Source: Arthrobacter sp. SPG23
GTDB lineage: Bacteria > Actinomycetota > Actinomycetes > Actinomycetales > Micrococcaceae
Length of the DNA: 64,000 bases
Assembly (NCBI RefSeq): GCF_000876655.1
Contig: NZ_JYCN01000014.1
Location: 1 to 64,000, forward strand
Reading direction: 5' to 3'
In this document: positions 29,306-38,039 of the stretch, one piece after another
Layout of the letters: every line of letters begins with the position of its first letter
How positions within the stretch are numbered: position 1 is the first letter of the stretch
Position numbers and translations under genes: made by a program
Notes under the pieces: model-generated
The model's input: the letters and a program-made list of their open reading frames with translations, nothing else
The model's database searches: none
Told to the model about the DNA's origin: nothing

Positions 29306-30178
29306 TTCCGCCTTGAGCGCCTCCACCACGGCCCGGACAGACGCCGAACGCAGCGACTCGGGACGCGCCACCGCCCAGATGGGGAGCTGGCGCTGGAACA
29401 GCTCAGGCAGGACGGGAACGAAGTCCGGCTTGTCCGCCACCATGAAGTTCGGCAGCAGGCCGATGCCCGCGCCGTGCCTGACCGCCTCCACCTGGGCGAA
29501 GACGCTGGTGGCCTGGAAGCTGGATTTTGGCGCGGGCAGCTGCGAGGACCGGTGGCCCAGTTCCGCCACCTGCAAAGCCGACTCCACGTAGGAGACAAAG
29601 CCGTGCTCGCGGACGTCATCCAGGGCCGCGGGCAGCCCGCGGGACCGGACATAGCCCGGGCTGGCATAGAGCCGCAGGAAGTAGTTCGTGAGGAAGATGG
29701 GCTGCACGTTGGTGACCTCCATCCGGCCCACCACCACCTCCAGGTCCACGCCGGAACGGTTCTGGCTGACCTTTCGCGTGGCGCTGAGCATCTCGATGTC
29801 CAGCAACGGGTTCTCCTGCTGCAGTCGCACCAGTGCCGGGGCTACGAATTCCGCCCCGAACCCGTCGGACGTGCTGATCCGGACCATACCGGACAGTGAG
29901 TGTTCGCCGTCGCCGATGGTGCCGGCAAGGGACCCGAGCGTCGCCTCGATAGCTTCAGCCGCGGCAACGGCCCGGTTGCCCAGTTCCGTCAGTTCCCAGC
30001 CGTGCGGGCTGCGCTCCAGTGTCCGGCCGCCCAGCTGCTTGTCCAATGCCAGGATCCGGCGGGAAATGGTGGTGTGAGTGGTGCCCAGCGTCTCTGCCAC
30101 GGCATTGAACCGGCCCAGCCTGGCCACGGTCAACAGGATCAGCAGGTCATCAGGGCTCGGCAACCGGCTCACGTCCAC
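29273..30178 (-). CDS. LysR family regulator, divergent from mmsB
   Basis: A 301-residue LysR-type regulator. The helix-turn-helix is at about 8-68 (LLILLTVARLGRFNAVAETLG, THTTISRRILALDKQLG) and the effector domain includes GIGLLPNFMVADKP. It lies between the transporter/dehydrogenase operon and mmsB-mmsA. A perfect palindrome lies between it and mmsB, and a near copy before the transporter operon, so it may control both flanking units. Effector unknown; a valine-, inositol- or beta-alanine-pathway metabolite is plausible. Confidence 0.9.
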   Translation of the reverse strand: MDVSRLPSPDDLLILLTVARLGRFNAVAETLGTTHTTISRRILALDKQLGGRTLERSPHGWELTELGNRAVAAAEAIEATLGSLAGTIGDGEHSLSGMVRISTSDGFGAEFVAPALVRLQQENPLLDIEMLSATRKVSQNRSGVDLEVVVGRMEVTNVQPIFLTNYFLRLYASPGYVRSRGLPAALDDVREHGFVSYVESALQVAELGHRSSQLPAPKSSFQATSVFAQVEAVRHGAGIGLLPNFMVADKPDFVPVLPELFQRQLPIWAVARPESLRSASVRAVVEALKAEVSGRRDILAA

Positions 30179-30223
30179 TTATTCACGTCCATCTCTCCGG
30201 TTCCAAGCGCGGCTTTCCCAAGT

Positions 30224-30243
30224 CATGTGCATCAATGCACATG
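30224..30243. promoter_or_regulatory. Perfect palindromic operator between lysR and mmsB
   Basis: CATGTGCATCAATGCACATG has 9-bp perfect arms around CA. It lies 46 bases upstream of the lysR start and about 104 upstream of mmsB. The inner 16 bp match the site at 26577-26592 except at three positions. Probable regulator binding site. Confidence 0.65.
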
Positions 30244-30346
30244 CTCTCTGTAATTTTTCCCCTTGATTGCACTCTAACAGGGTGTGATGGTGGACACGGA
30301 ACCTCCAGCAATACCGGCTGGTACTCGAAGCAAAGGAGCTTTAGCC

Positions 30347-31249
30347 ATGGCAGTAGTCGCTTGGATCGGTCTCGGAAACATGGGTGGGTCCATGTCATCA
30401 AACCTGGCGAAGGCCGGTCATGACGTCCGCGGATTCGACCTTAACCCCGAGGCGGTCGCAGCCGCGGAAGCCGGCGGCGTGAAGCCCGTGGGCAGCATCG
30501 CCGCGGCGGTGAACGGTGCCGACGTCGTGTTCACCATGCTGCCGAAGGGCGAACACGCCCGGGCCGTGTACCTGGGGGAGGACGGCGTCCTGGCCCATGC
30601 GGACACGCGTACGCTGCTGGTGGATTCCTCCACCATCGACATCGCCTCCGCCCAGGCACTGCACGACGCCGCCTCTGCCGCCGGCTTCCGTTTCGTGGAC
30701 GCCCCCGTCTCGGGCGGCATGAGCGGGGCGAAGGCGGGGACCTTGACATTCATGATCGGCGGCCAGGCGGACGCGGTGGCCGAAGCCACGGAATACATCC
30801 GTCCGATGGCCTCTAACATCATTCCCACCGGCGGCGCCACCACGGGGCAGGCGGCGAAGATCTGCAACAACCTGATGCTCTTCATCAACCTTGCTTCCAC
30901 GGCCGAAGGTGCGGTGCTCGCCGAGCGGCTGGGCCTGGACAAGCAGGTCTTCTGGGACATCGCCTCGGTGTCCTCGGGTGACAGCTGGGCGCTGCGCACC
31001 TGGTACCCGGTAGCCGGCGTGGTCCCCACCGCGGCCTCCAACAACGACTTCGCCCCGACCTTCACCACCGAGCTCGCGAACAAGGACATCGGCCTGGCCA
31101 TCAGTGCCGCCCGCGACACCGGCACCCCGCTGGAAATCGGCGAGCACGTGCAGACGCTCTTCCAGCGCCTCATCGACTCCGGGCAGTCCGGCAAGGACTG
31201 CTCCATGATCATCAAACTCGTCGACGGCTCGCTCGAGACCTCCAACTAA
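30347..31249 (+). CDS. mmsB: 3-hydroxyisobutyrate dehydrogenase
   Basis: A 300-residue beta-hydroxyacid dehydrogenase that oxidises 3-hydroxyisobutyrate to methylmalonate semialdehyde with NAD+. The cofactor loop is GLGNMGGSM (8-16), the substrate motif VDAPVSGG (118-125) and the catalytic lysine K171 in TGQAAKICNN. The start at 30347 is set by AAAGGAG at 30332-30338. mmsA follows after 31 bp; together they carry out the last steps of valine degradation. Confidence 0.93.
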   Translation: MAVVAWIGLGNMGGSMSSNLAKAGHDVRGFDLNPEAVAAAEAGGVKPVGSIAAAVNGADVVFTMLPKGEHARAVYLGEDGVLAHADTRTLLVDSSTIDIASAQALHDAASAAGFRFVDAPVSGGMSGAKAGTLTFMIGGQADAVAEATEYIRPMASNIIPTGGATTGQAAKICNNLMLFINLASTAEGAVLAERLGLDKQVFWDIASVSSGDSWALRTWYPVAGVVPTAASNNDFAPTFTTELANKDIGLAISAARDTGTPLEIGEHVQTLFQRLIDSGQSGKDCSMIIKLVDGSLETSN

Positions 31250-31280
31250 CCGCAGCCTGCTTCACGAATAGGACTTTCCC

Positions 31281-32765
31281 ATGGAACGCATTCCGCACTT
31301 CATCAACGGCGCCCTGGTCAGCGACGCCGACCGTTTCGGCCCCGTCTTCAACCCCGCCACCGGCGCGCAGGACAAAGAGGTAGCACTGGCCTCAGCATCC
31401 CGGGTGGAAGAAGCCATCGCGGCCGCCCAGGCTGCCCTGCCAGGCTGGCGGGCCACCAGCCTGGCCAAGCGCACCAACATTTTCTTCCGGGTCCGGGAAC
31501 TGCTGACGCAGCGGAAGTCGGAGCTGGCCGCCATTCTCACCAGCGAGCACGGCAAGGTGCTTTCCGACGCCGAGGGCGAGATCTCCCGCGGCCTTGAAAA
31601 CATCGAGTTCGCCACGGGCCTCTCGCACATGCTCAAGGGCGAACGTTCGGAGCAGGTGTCCAGCGGCGTGGACGTGCATTCAGTGCGCCAGCCGGTGGGC
31701 GTGGTCGCCTGCATCACCCCGTTCAACTTCCCCGCCATGGTTCCGCTGTGGATGATCGGCAGCGCGCTGGCCTGCGGCAACACCGTCCTCCTCAAGCCAA
31801 GCGAGAAGGACCCGTCGTCGGCCGTTTTCATCGCCCAGGTCTTCGCGGAGGCAGGCCTGCCGCCGGGCGTCCTTAACGTGGTCCACGGTGACAAGGAGGC
31901 CGTGGACGTCCTGCTGGAACACCCCGGCGTCAAGGCTGTCAGCTTTGTGGGGTCCACTCCGATCGCGCAGTCCATCTACAAGCGGGCTGCGGACCACGGC
32001 AAGCGGGTCCAGGCGCTGGGCGGTGCCAAGAACCACATGGTGGTCCTGCCGGACGCAGACCTGGACATGGCCGCGGACGCCGCCGTGTCAGCCGCCTACG
32101 GCTCCGCGGGGGAACGGTGCATGGCGGTGTCCGTGCTGGTGGCGGTGGGCAACATTGCCGACGACCTGGTGAAGGCCATTTCCACCCGCATGGCGGACCT
32201 CAAGATCGGTCCCGGTACGGATCCGGCCTCGCAGATGGGCCCCCTCATCACCAAGGAACACCGGGACAGGGTTGCTTCCTACGTGGCCGGGGCAGCGGAC
32301 GAGGGCGCCACTGTGGTGGTGGACGGGCGCGAGCAGGCCTTCGACTCGGACGGCTTCTTCATCGGGGTCAGCCTGGTGGACCACGTCAAGCCGGGCATGA
32401 AAGTGTACGACGACGAAATCTTCGGCCCCGTGCTTTCGGTGGTCCGCGCTGAAAGCTACAGCGACGCCGTCAGGCTGGTGAACGACAACGAGTTCGGCAA
32501 CGGCGTGGCCATCTTCACGCGCGACGGCGGCGCGGCGCGCCAGTTCGAGTTCGACGTCGAGGCCGGCATGGTGGGCGTCAACGTGCCCATCCCGGTTCCG
32601 GTGGGGACGTTCTCGTTCGGCGGCTGGAAGAACTCGCTGTTCGGCGACACCCACATGTACGGCCCGGACAGCATCCGCTTCTACACCCGCGGCAAAGTGG
32701 TGACCACCCGCTGGCCGGACCCGTCCACCTCGGTGATCGACCTGGGCTTCCCGCAGGTGGACTAA
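31281..32765 (+). CDS. mmsA: Methylmalonate-semialdehyde dehydrogenase (CoA-acylating)
   Basis: A 494-residue aldehyde dehydrogenase that converts methylmalonate (or malonate) semialdehyde to propionyl- or acetyl-CoA. The catalytic cysteine is C280 in [11 protein letters not shown]. As in MmsA, the motif before it lacks the usual general-base glutamate, having [18 protein letters not shown] in place of ELGGK. Length and C-terminal [13 protein letters not shown] are family-typical. Valine, inositol or beta-alanine catabolism are the usual routes; which applies here is not shown. Confidence 0.94.
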   Translation: MERIPHFINGALVSDADRFGPVFNPATGAQDKEVALASASRVEEAIAAAQAALPGWRATSLAKRTNIFFRVRELLTQRKSELAAILTSEHGKVLSDAEGEISRGLENIEFATGLSHMLKGERSEQVSSGVDVHSVRQPVGVVACITPFNFPAMVPLWMIGSALACGNTVLLKPSEKDPSSAVFIAQVFAEAGLPPGVLNVVHGDKEAVDVLLEHPGVKAVSFVGSTPIAQSIYKRAADHGKRVQALGGAKNHMVVLPDADLDMAADAAVSAAYGSAGERCMAVSVLVAVGNIADDLVKAISTRMADLKIGPGTDPASQMGPLITKEHRDRVASYVAGAADEGATVVVDGREQAFDSDGFFIGVSLVDHVKPGMKVYDDEIFGPVLSVVRAESYSDAVRLVNDNEFGNGVAIFTRDGGAARQFEFDVEAGMVGVNVPIPVPVGTFSFGGWKNSLFGDTHMYGPDSIRFYTRGKVVTTRWPDPSTSVIDLGFPQVD

Positions 32766-32798
32766 GCGCCGGCCGTTCAAGCCGGAATCGTCCGGGTT

Positions 32799-32841
32799 GT
32801 CTGCCCGGGGCCACTAAAAATGTCAGTGGTCCCGGGCAGAC
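32799..32841 (+). terminator. Terminator after mmsA
   Basis: 17-bp arms with one mismatch (GTCTGCCCGGGGCCACT 32799-32815; AGTGGTCCCGGGCAGAC 32825-32841) and a 9-base A-rich loop. It sits between mmsA and the DUF222/HNH gene. Confidence 0.8.
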
Positions 32842-32848
32842 TTTAGCT

Positions 32849-34254
32849 ATGGAAGGTAATCGCGGGCCGGGTGAGGCTTCGGACGAGACAGGCCGCGGGA
32901 TCACGGTCAGGGACCTCATTGGTCTCTTGGCCGCGATCCGCCCCTGCAACGACAGTGCCGCCCTGATTGACCAGCTACGGGATCTGGAGGATTTGAAGTC
33001 GGCCGCTGCCGCGATGCAGGCCCGCGCGTCGGTGGCGTTCGATGTCCAGCAGCGCTGCGCCCAGACTGAGGCCGGGCTTCCGGCAGATGAACTCGGCAAA
33101 GGCGTCGCCGCCCAGATCGCTTTGGCCCGTGGTGAATCGCCCGCCCGCGGCGGACGCTTGCTCGGCATGGCGAAAGCCCTGGTGACGGAGATGCCCCACA
33201 CCCTGGCGGCCCTCCGGATGGGACAGCTCAATGAGTGGCGCGCCACGCTGCTGGTGAAGGAAACCGCCTGCCTGTCCGCGGCGGACCGGTGCGCCGTTGA
33301 TGATCAGCTCGCCGCAGACACCGGTACCCTGGCCGGCGCCGGCGACCGGACCATTATCGCGGCAGCCCGGACAGCGGCCTATCGGCTGGACCCCCACTCC
33401 GTGGTCGACCGTGCCCGCAAAGCCGTTGCCGACCGGCACGTGAGCCTTCGTCCGGCTCCGGACACCATGTGCTACTTGACCGCACTGCTCCCGGTCACTG
33501 CCGGCGTGGCCGTCCACGCTGCGCTCACGCGGCAGGCGGACACCCTGCGCTCGGCCGGAGACACCCGCTCCCGCGGACAGATCATGGCCGATGACCTCGT
33601 CGACCGGATCACGGGCACCTCCGGGGGGATCAGCGGCATCGAGATCCAGCTCGTGATGACCGACCGCACTCTCTTCCAAGGGGACAGCGAACCGGCGAGG
33701 CTGCCCGGATACGGCGTGGTCCCTGCCGGGTGGGCCAGGGCCGCGGTTGCAGGGTTGCAGCAAGAAGGGGGCGGCCAGCGTGACGCGGCGTTGACTACCT
33801 GGCTGCGCAGGCTCTACACCGCTCCGGGGACGGGGAGCTGGTGGGGATGGATTCCCGTGCCAGGATCTTCCCGGACGGGCTGCGCCGTTTCATCCAAGCC
33901 CGGGATGACACATGCCGCACGCCCTACTGCGATGCGCCGATCCGCCACCACGACCACATTGTGGTGTGGCACCACGGAGGAGCCACCAGCCACAGCAACG
34001 GCAGCGGTCTCTGCGAATCCTGTAACTACGCCAAAGAATCTCCCGGTTGGCATACCGAACCAAGGCCTGGGCCACGGCACACCCTGCAGGTCCAGACACC
34101 GACCGGGCATACGTACCGGTCGACCGCCCCGCTGCTGCCCGGGACATCATTACCCGGCACGCCATCGCCGCTGAGCCGTCGCCAGAGACGAGAACTTCTG
34201 CACCGCGCCAAGATCCTGAAACGCTCCCGGCTAGATGGCTCGGTGGCCGCCTGA
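32849..34254 (+). pseudogene. DUF222/HNH endonuclease-like protein, frameshifted
   Basis: Actinobacterial 13E12/DUF222-type protein of about 468 residues once joined. The first frame (32849 to about 33835) gives the DUF222 domain. The second (about 33832 to 34254) gives [17 protein letters not shown] and an HNH domain with [18 protein letters not shown] and [11 protein letters not shown], whose His and Cys residues look intact. The switch is at a GGGG run (33832-33835): one more G would restore ACG-GGG-GAG-CTG. A real loss, phase-variable tract or sequencing error are all possible. Such genes occur in many copies in actinobacteria and their role is poorly known. Confidence 0.85.
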
Positions 34255-34328
34255 GGACAGGCCGCTGCAGGGAACCGGCGAACCCGAAGGGAACCGGCAT
34301 TGCTAGGAGTAAACGGGAAAGGGAACGA

Positions 34329-34871
34329 CTAACCGTTCATGATCTCGTCACGCCGGGCCATGTATTCCTCCATGGCGATTTCGCCGTTGCTGTACTGCTG
34401 GTCAAGCTCCGCCAGTTTCCGTGCGCGGAAACCCTGAGGGGCCGACGGCGGCGGGGGAGTAACCGGGGCGGATGGCTGCTGCGGCTGCTGGCGTGACCGG
34501 TTGGCCGGATACTCGGGGCTGTCCTCGTAGGGCACCTGTCCGGTGCCGCCGGGGGCGGGATAGCCGGGAGTGTGGTGGCCCGGATTCTGGTAACCGGGAG
34601 CCGGGTAGCCGGGGTTCGGGTAGGGCTGGTCGAGCGGGGGCTGCTGCCCGCCGCCGAGCTGCCGGAAGCCGCCGCCAAAGTAGTCCTGCTGGGTGTAGCC
34701 GTCACGAGGCTGGTTGTTTGGCCGGCCCGGCTGCTGCCCGGGGAACTGGCCAGGATACTGCCCGTTGAAATCCTGGTTTTGGTTCCTGCCCCGGACTGAC
34801 TTCCGGTACATGCGCATGGCGAAGGGAATCAGGAACGACAGGATGATGATCCAGAAGAACACGTTGCTCAC
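34329..34871 (-). CDS. SHOCT-domain membrane-anchored protein
   Basis: A 180-residue protein with one N-terminal membrane helix (about 4-21), a low-complexity Pro/Gly/Gln/Tyr-rich linker (about 30-140, including PGYPAPGYQNPGHHTPGYP) and a C-terminal SHOCT-type short domain (about 147-178, KLAELDQQYSNGEIAMEEYMARRDEI). SHOCT modules are usually oligomerisation or interaction tails. The linker resembles those of cell-envelope-associated actinobacterial proteins. Function unknown. Confidence 0.8.
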   Translation of the reverse strand: MSNVFFWIIILSFLIPFAMRMYRKSVRGRNQNQDFNGQYPGQFPGQQPGRPNNQPRDGYTQQDYFGGGFRQLGGGQQPPLDQPYPNPGYPAPGYQNPGHHTPGYPAPGGTGQVPYEDSPEYPANRSRQQPQQPSAPVTPPPPSAPQGFRARKLAELDQQYSNGEIAMEEYMARRDEIMNG

Positions 34872-34956
34872 GGTGGAGGGCCTCTCAGAAGTGTCCCTTC
34901 AGTTTAACCCCTGGCTCAACACCGGCATTGGACCGCGGCAGCCAGACGGCTTCGTT

Positions 34957-35007
34957 CCGCCTACTTCCGCACTCCGCCTACTTCCGCACTGCGCCTACTT
35001 CCGCACC
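34957..35007. repeat. Three 17-18-bp tandem copies at a gene's 3' end
   Basis: CCGCCTACTTCCGCACT (34957-34973), the same plus G (34974-34991) and CGCCTACTTCCGCACC (34992-35007). The last copy holds the stop codon and final Val-Arg-Lys codons of the minus-strand AlkZ-like gene; the other two each repeat a VRK-stop just downstream. Confidence 0.9.
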
Positions 35008-36143
35008 GTGGGGATCCCCAGAAAGGCGCCGTATGCGGCAACGGTTTCATCGATCGCATGGCTGGTGTCCCGCTCAGCGGCGGCGTCGGGTTCGGGCCCG
35101 GTGCGGATGTCCAGCTCACAGCGTCCGCCGGCCAGGTCGTGGCGCCAGGAGCCGATCATTTGGCCGTCCATCAGTACGACATGCATCGGAGTGTCCCGCT
35201 CCGGACGCGCCGGGGCGGTGCCGCCCAGGAAATACCGCGTCCGTGAATAGCCCATGACGTATTCGTCATAGCACTGGATCAGGTCAATCCGGTGTCCTCC
35301 GCTCTCCGCGTCATGTCCGGGTGCGGCGTCTGCCGGCCCACCGGGTCCGGGTTCCGCGGAACTGAAATGGAACTCCATATCGTCCAGCACCGCGGTCCCC
35401 AACGCAGCAGAATCAGCTTCCAGCGTCAGGCCCAGCCCGAGCCGGACGTCCGTGACAGTGAGCCCGGACCAGTCTGCACAATCCTTCACGGTGGCCGGTC
35501 CGCGGCTGAGGAAGTAGCGCCTCACCAGCTCCGCCAGGGCCGCGGGGCGGTCGGCGGGGCCGCCGGGCATCACCGGAACGCGTTCCTCGAAGAGTGCATA
35601 GGTCTGTTTGAGCGTGCCGCCGGCGCTGCGCACGGGCGTTCCGCTAGTCAGTACCCCGCTGATCTCCGCGTGCATGATCAGGTAGGCGAGTTCCAGGCCC
35701 CTGTCCGCGAAGCCGCTGAGCCGCAGTGCAGCGGCCAACTGCTCCCGGGTTTTGTGGGCGCCGCCGGCCACGGCCTCGGCGAGGACCCGGGCGCTCCGGG
35801 CCGCCGCCCCGGCATCGATGCCGGCCTGGCGGTACATACCCGCGTTTTTCCGGTGCAGCCGGGGCGCCGACAGCATTAGCAGCCAGCGGAGGTCGTCGCG
35901 GTGCACAAAATGCCAGGTGGGCCGCAGGATGTGCGTCCGGAGGATCCGGCCGTCAGCCACGGCTTGTTCGACGTCGGCGGCGGAGGCTCCGGCAGTGCGC
36001 TGCGCCAGCGACCAGCGGGCGTAGGAAAATTCCTGCGACTGGACGGCCAGGAGGTTTTTCACCGCCGCTTCGGCGGAAACCGCCCGGGGAGGGCGGAGCT
36101 GCTGCCGGCTAAGCCTCAGCCTGACGACGTCGTCGGCGTGCAC
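34995..36143 (-). CDS. Winged-helix protein of the AlkZ (YcaQ) DNA glycosylase family
   Basis: A 382-residue member of the HTH_42/AlkZ superfamily. Members hydrolyse N-glycosidic bonds of alkylated or crosslinked bases. The catalytic QxQ motif is present as Q35-S-Q37 in LLAVQSQEF. Other typical blocks are RTHILRPTWHFV and YDEYVMGYSRTRYFLGG. It starts 6 bp after the SGNH hydrolase stop, so the two are likely co-transcribed. Family assignment is good; lesion specificity is unknown. Confidence 0.83.
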   Translation of the reverse strand: MHADDVVRLRLSRQQLRPPRAVSAEAAVKNLLAVQSQEFSYARWSLAQRTAGASAADVEQAVADGRILRTHILRPTWHFVHRDDLRWLLMLSAPRLHRKNAGMYRQAGIDAGAAARSARVLAEAVAGGAHKTREQLAAALRLSGFADRGLELAYLIMHAEISGVLTSGTPVRSAGGTLKQTYALFEERVPVMPGGPADRPAALAELVRRYFLSRGPATVKDCADWSGLTVTDVRLGLGLTLEADSAALGTAVLDDMEFHFSSAEPGPGGPADAAPGHDAESGGHRIDLIQCYDEYVMGYSRTRYFLGGTAPARPERDTPMHVVLMDGQMIGSWRHDLAGGRCELDIRTGPEPDAAAERDTSHAIDETVAAYGAFLGIPTVRK

Positions 36144-36149
36144 GCGCCC

Positions 36150-37013
36150 CTACCCCTGTTCGGACTCTATTCCCGCTGCCTCGCCCGAGCCCAGCGGCAT
36201 CCCTGGACCAAAGACCGGACCGGGCGTTGGCCGCTTGGCCGTGACGCCGTCGCCGGAGGACTGGTGGCGAAGCCGCCGGACGACCCAGGGCACAAAGTAT
36301 TCACGCGCCCACACAAGGTCCCCGGACCGCGCCTCGCGCCAGCTGCGCTGGGGCAGGGGCTTGGGCGAGAGCGGTTCCAGGGTGTGCTGGATGTTGAGCG
36401 AATCGAGCACCATGGCCGCGATGGTGTGATGGCCGAGGGGAGAGAAGTGCAGGCGGTCCTGGTCCCACATCTGCGGATCGCTGAGCTGGCGAAGCGACCA
36501 CATGTCGGCGATAACGGCGTCGTGCCGCGCCGCCACCGTGCGGAGGTTCTCGTTGTAGATCGCGATCTTGCTGCGGACCCTGCCCAGGACGGACGAACCG
36601 GTGTCCGGGCCGTTGAACAGCACTACGGTGGCACCGCCCAGACTGAGGATGTGCACCACGGAATCCAGCTTTTCGGCCAATGCGTCAGGGTCCCCGCCGG
36701 GCCGGATGAGGTCGTTGCCCCCTGCCGAAAGCGTCACCAGGTCCGGCTTGAGGGCCAGGCACGGCGCCAGCTGCTGGTCAACGATCTGTCCCAGGAGCCG
36801 GCCCCTCACGGCGAGGTTGGCGTAGGCGAAATCGCTGTGCCCCCGGCTGAGTTCTTCGGCCACCCGGTCAGCCCAGCCGCGGTGCCCGCCCTGGCTTCCC
36901 GCTTCCGGGTCGCCGATGCCCTCGGTAAACGAATCACCCATGGCGACATAACGGCCCCAGGGGTGGGTATCAACGGTGTCCTGCGGGTTCGGAATGGCTT
37001 CAGTTTCGCTCAC
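36150..37013 (-). CDS. SGNH/GDSL hydrolase
   Basis: A 287-residue GDSL esterase-lipase. Block I has nucleophile S28 in VAMGDSFTEG, block III the asparagine in LSAGGNDLIRPGG, and block V the Asp/His pair in DQDRLHFSPLGHH. No signal peptide is visible, so it is probably cytoplasmic. The GTG at 37013 is chosen because AGGATGG precedes it and the fold begins shortly after; an upstream ATG would add 41 unrelated residues. It is divergent from the next esterase gene. Confidence 0.88.
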   Translation of the reverse strand: MSETEAIPNPQDTVDTHPWGRYVAMGDSFTEGIGDPEAGSQGGHRGWADRVAEELSRGHSDFAYANLAVRGRLLGQIVDQQLAPCLALKPDLVTLSAGGNDLIRPGGDPDALAEKLDSVVHILSLGGATVVLFNGPDTGSSVLGRVRSKIAIYNENLRTVAARHDAVIADMWSLRQLSDPQMWDQDRLHFSPLGHHTIAAMVLDSLNIQHTLEPLSPKPLPQRSWREARSGDLVWAREYFVPWVVRRLRHQSSGDGVTAKRPTPGPVFGPGMPLGSGEAAGIESEQG

Positions 37014-37089
37014 GTTTCCATCCTGCCTCGTGAGGCTAAAGCTACGCCACCGTAGGTTGTTACCGGGCGGTAACTGCAAGAATGGTTCC

Positions 37090-37740
37090 ATGACTGAAGC
37101 CGACGTTTCCACTGCCCCTGTTGTCCTGTGGTCCACTCCCGACGAAGAACGCTCGGGAAAGCCACTGCTGGTTCTGCTGCACGGCTATGGTGCCAACGAA
37201 CAGGACCTGCTCAGCCTGGCCGAGCTGTTGCCCGGCGATTTCGCGGTGGCATCCGTCCGTGCCCCCATCGCCATGGGCCCGGGGTTCACCTGGTTTCCCC
37301 TGACGGACTCCGCCGACTACTCCCTTGACGCGGTCAAGGAGGCCGCCGCCTTTGTTCTGGAATGGCTCGACGGCGTCAAGGGCGACCACCCGTCCGTCAC
37401 CCTGCTCGGGTTCTCCATGGGAATGGCGATGGCCACCACCCTGCTGAGGCAGCGCCCCGCGGACTTCGCCGCCGTCGTCGGGCTTTCCGGCTTTGTGGTG
37501 AACGCCGGCGGGGACCCGAGTTTCCGCGACGACGAACTGGACGGCACCGTCCCGCTGTTCTGGGGCCGCGACCAGCAGGATCCCGTCATCACCCAGGACA
37601 AGATCGAATACACCATGGGCTGGGTCCGCAAGCACGTGAAGCTGACAAAGGTGCTCTACGCAGGGATGTGGCACGGGATCAACCAGCAGGAGATCGGCCA
37701 CGTTTCCGAATTCCTCACCCACGAGGTGTTGAAGAAGTAG
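37090..37740 (+). CDS. Phospholipase/carboxylesterase-type alpha/beta hydrolase
   Basis: A 216-residue hydrolase of the YpfH/carboxylesterase family. The oxyanion region is LLHGYGANEQDL, the nucleophile S109 is in LLGFSMGMAMA, and the acid is in GRDQQDPVI. The C-terminal histidine is either in GMWHGINQQ or in EIGHVSEFL. The start at 37090 is the family start. It is divergent from the SGNH gene over 76 bp. Confidence 0.87.
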   Translation: MTEADVSTAPVVLWSTPDEERSGKPLLVLLHGYGANEQDLLSLAELLPGDFAVASVRAPIAMGPGFTWFPLTDSADYSLDAVKEAAAFVLEWLDGVKGDHPSVTLLGFSMGMAMATTLLRQRPADFAAVVGLSGFVVNAGGDPSFRDDELDGTVPLFWGRDQQDPVITQDKIEYTMGWVRKHVKLTKVLYAGMWHGINQQEIGHVSEFLTHEVLKK

Positions 37741-37778
37741 TCCCTCCGTGGCCAGCCGCGGACGGTCAGCCGGAAAGG

Positions 37779-38015
37779 TCAGGAAGCGGCGGGTGTGAGA
37801 ATCCGCACGGTCCGGCCATTCACGGTGACGGTGTCGCCGTGGTGCAGCTGCCGGCCGCGGCGGTCGTCGATTTCGCCGTTGACCTTGACGAGCCCGTTCC
37901 TGATCAGCTCCGCGGCCTCGACGCCGTCCTCCACGAGGCTGGCCAGCTTCAGGAGCTGGCCCAGGCGGATCATGTCGTCGCGGATGGGGATCTCTTCGAT
38001 TTCCGGGTTGCTCAT
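37779..38015 (-). CDS. S4-domain RNA-binding protein
   Basis: A 78-residue single S4 domain (IRLGQLLKLASLVEDGVEAAELIRNGLVKVNGEIDDRRGRQL), like YaaA/YlxQ-neighbour S4 proteins that bind structured RNA, often in the ribosome or in stalled-chain rescue. The C-terminal strand GDTVTVNGRTVRI completes the fold. The start at 38015 is fixed by family similarity; the frame is open upstream into the divergent transporter gene. Confidence 0.87.
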   Translation of the reverse strand: MSNPEIEEIPIRDDMIRLGQLLKLASLVEDGVEAAELIRNGLVKVNGEIDDRRGRQLHHGDTVTVNGRTVRILTPAAS

Positions 38016-38039
38016 ACAAGCAATGATGCCTGACGTAAG

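Noticed and set aside
34957..35007. Possible CRISPR repeat cluster
   Set aside because: Units of 17-18 bp abut without spacers and match a gene's 3' end.
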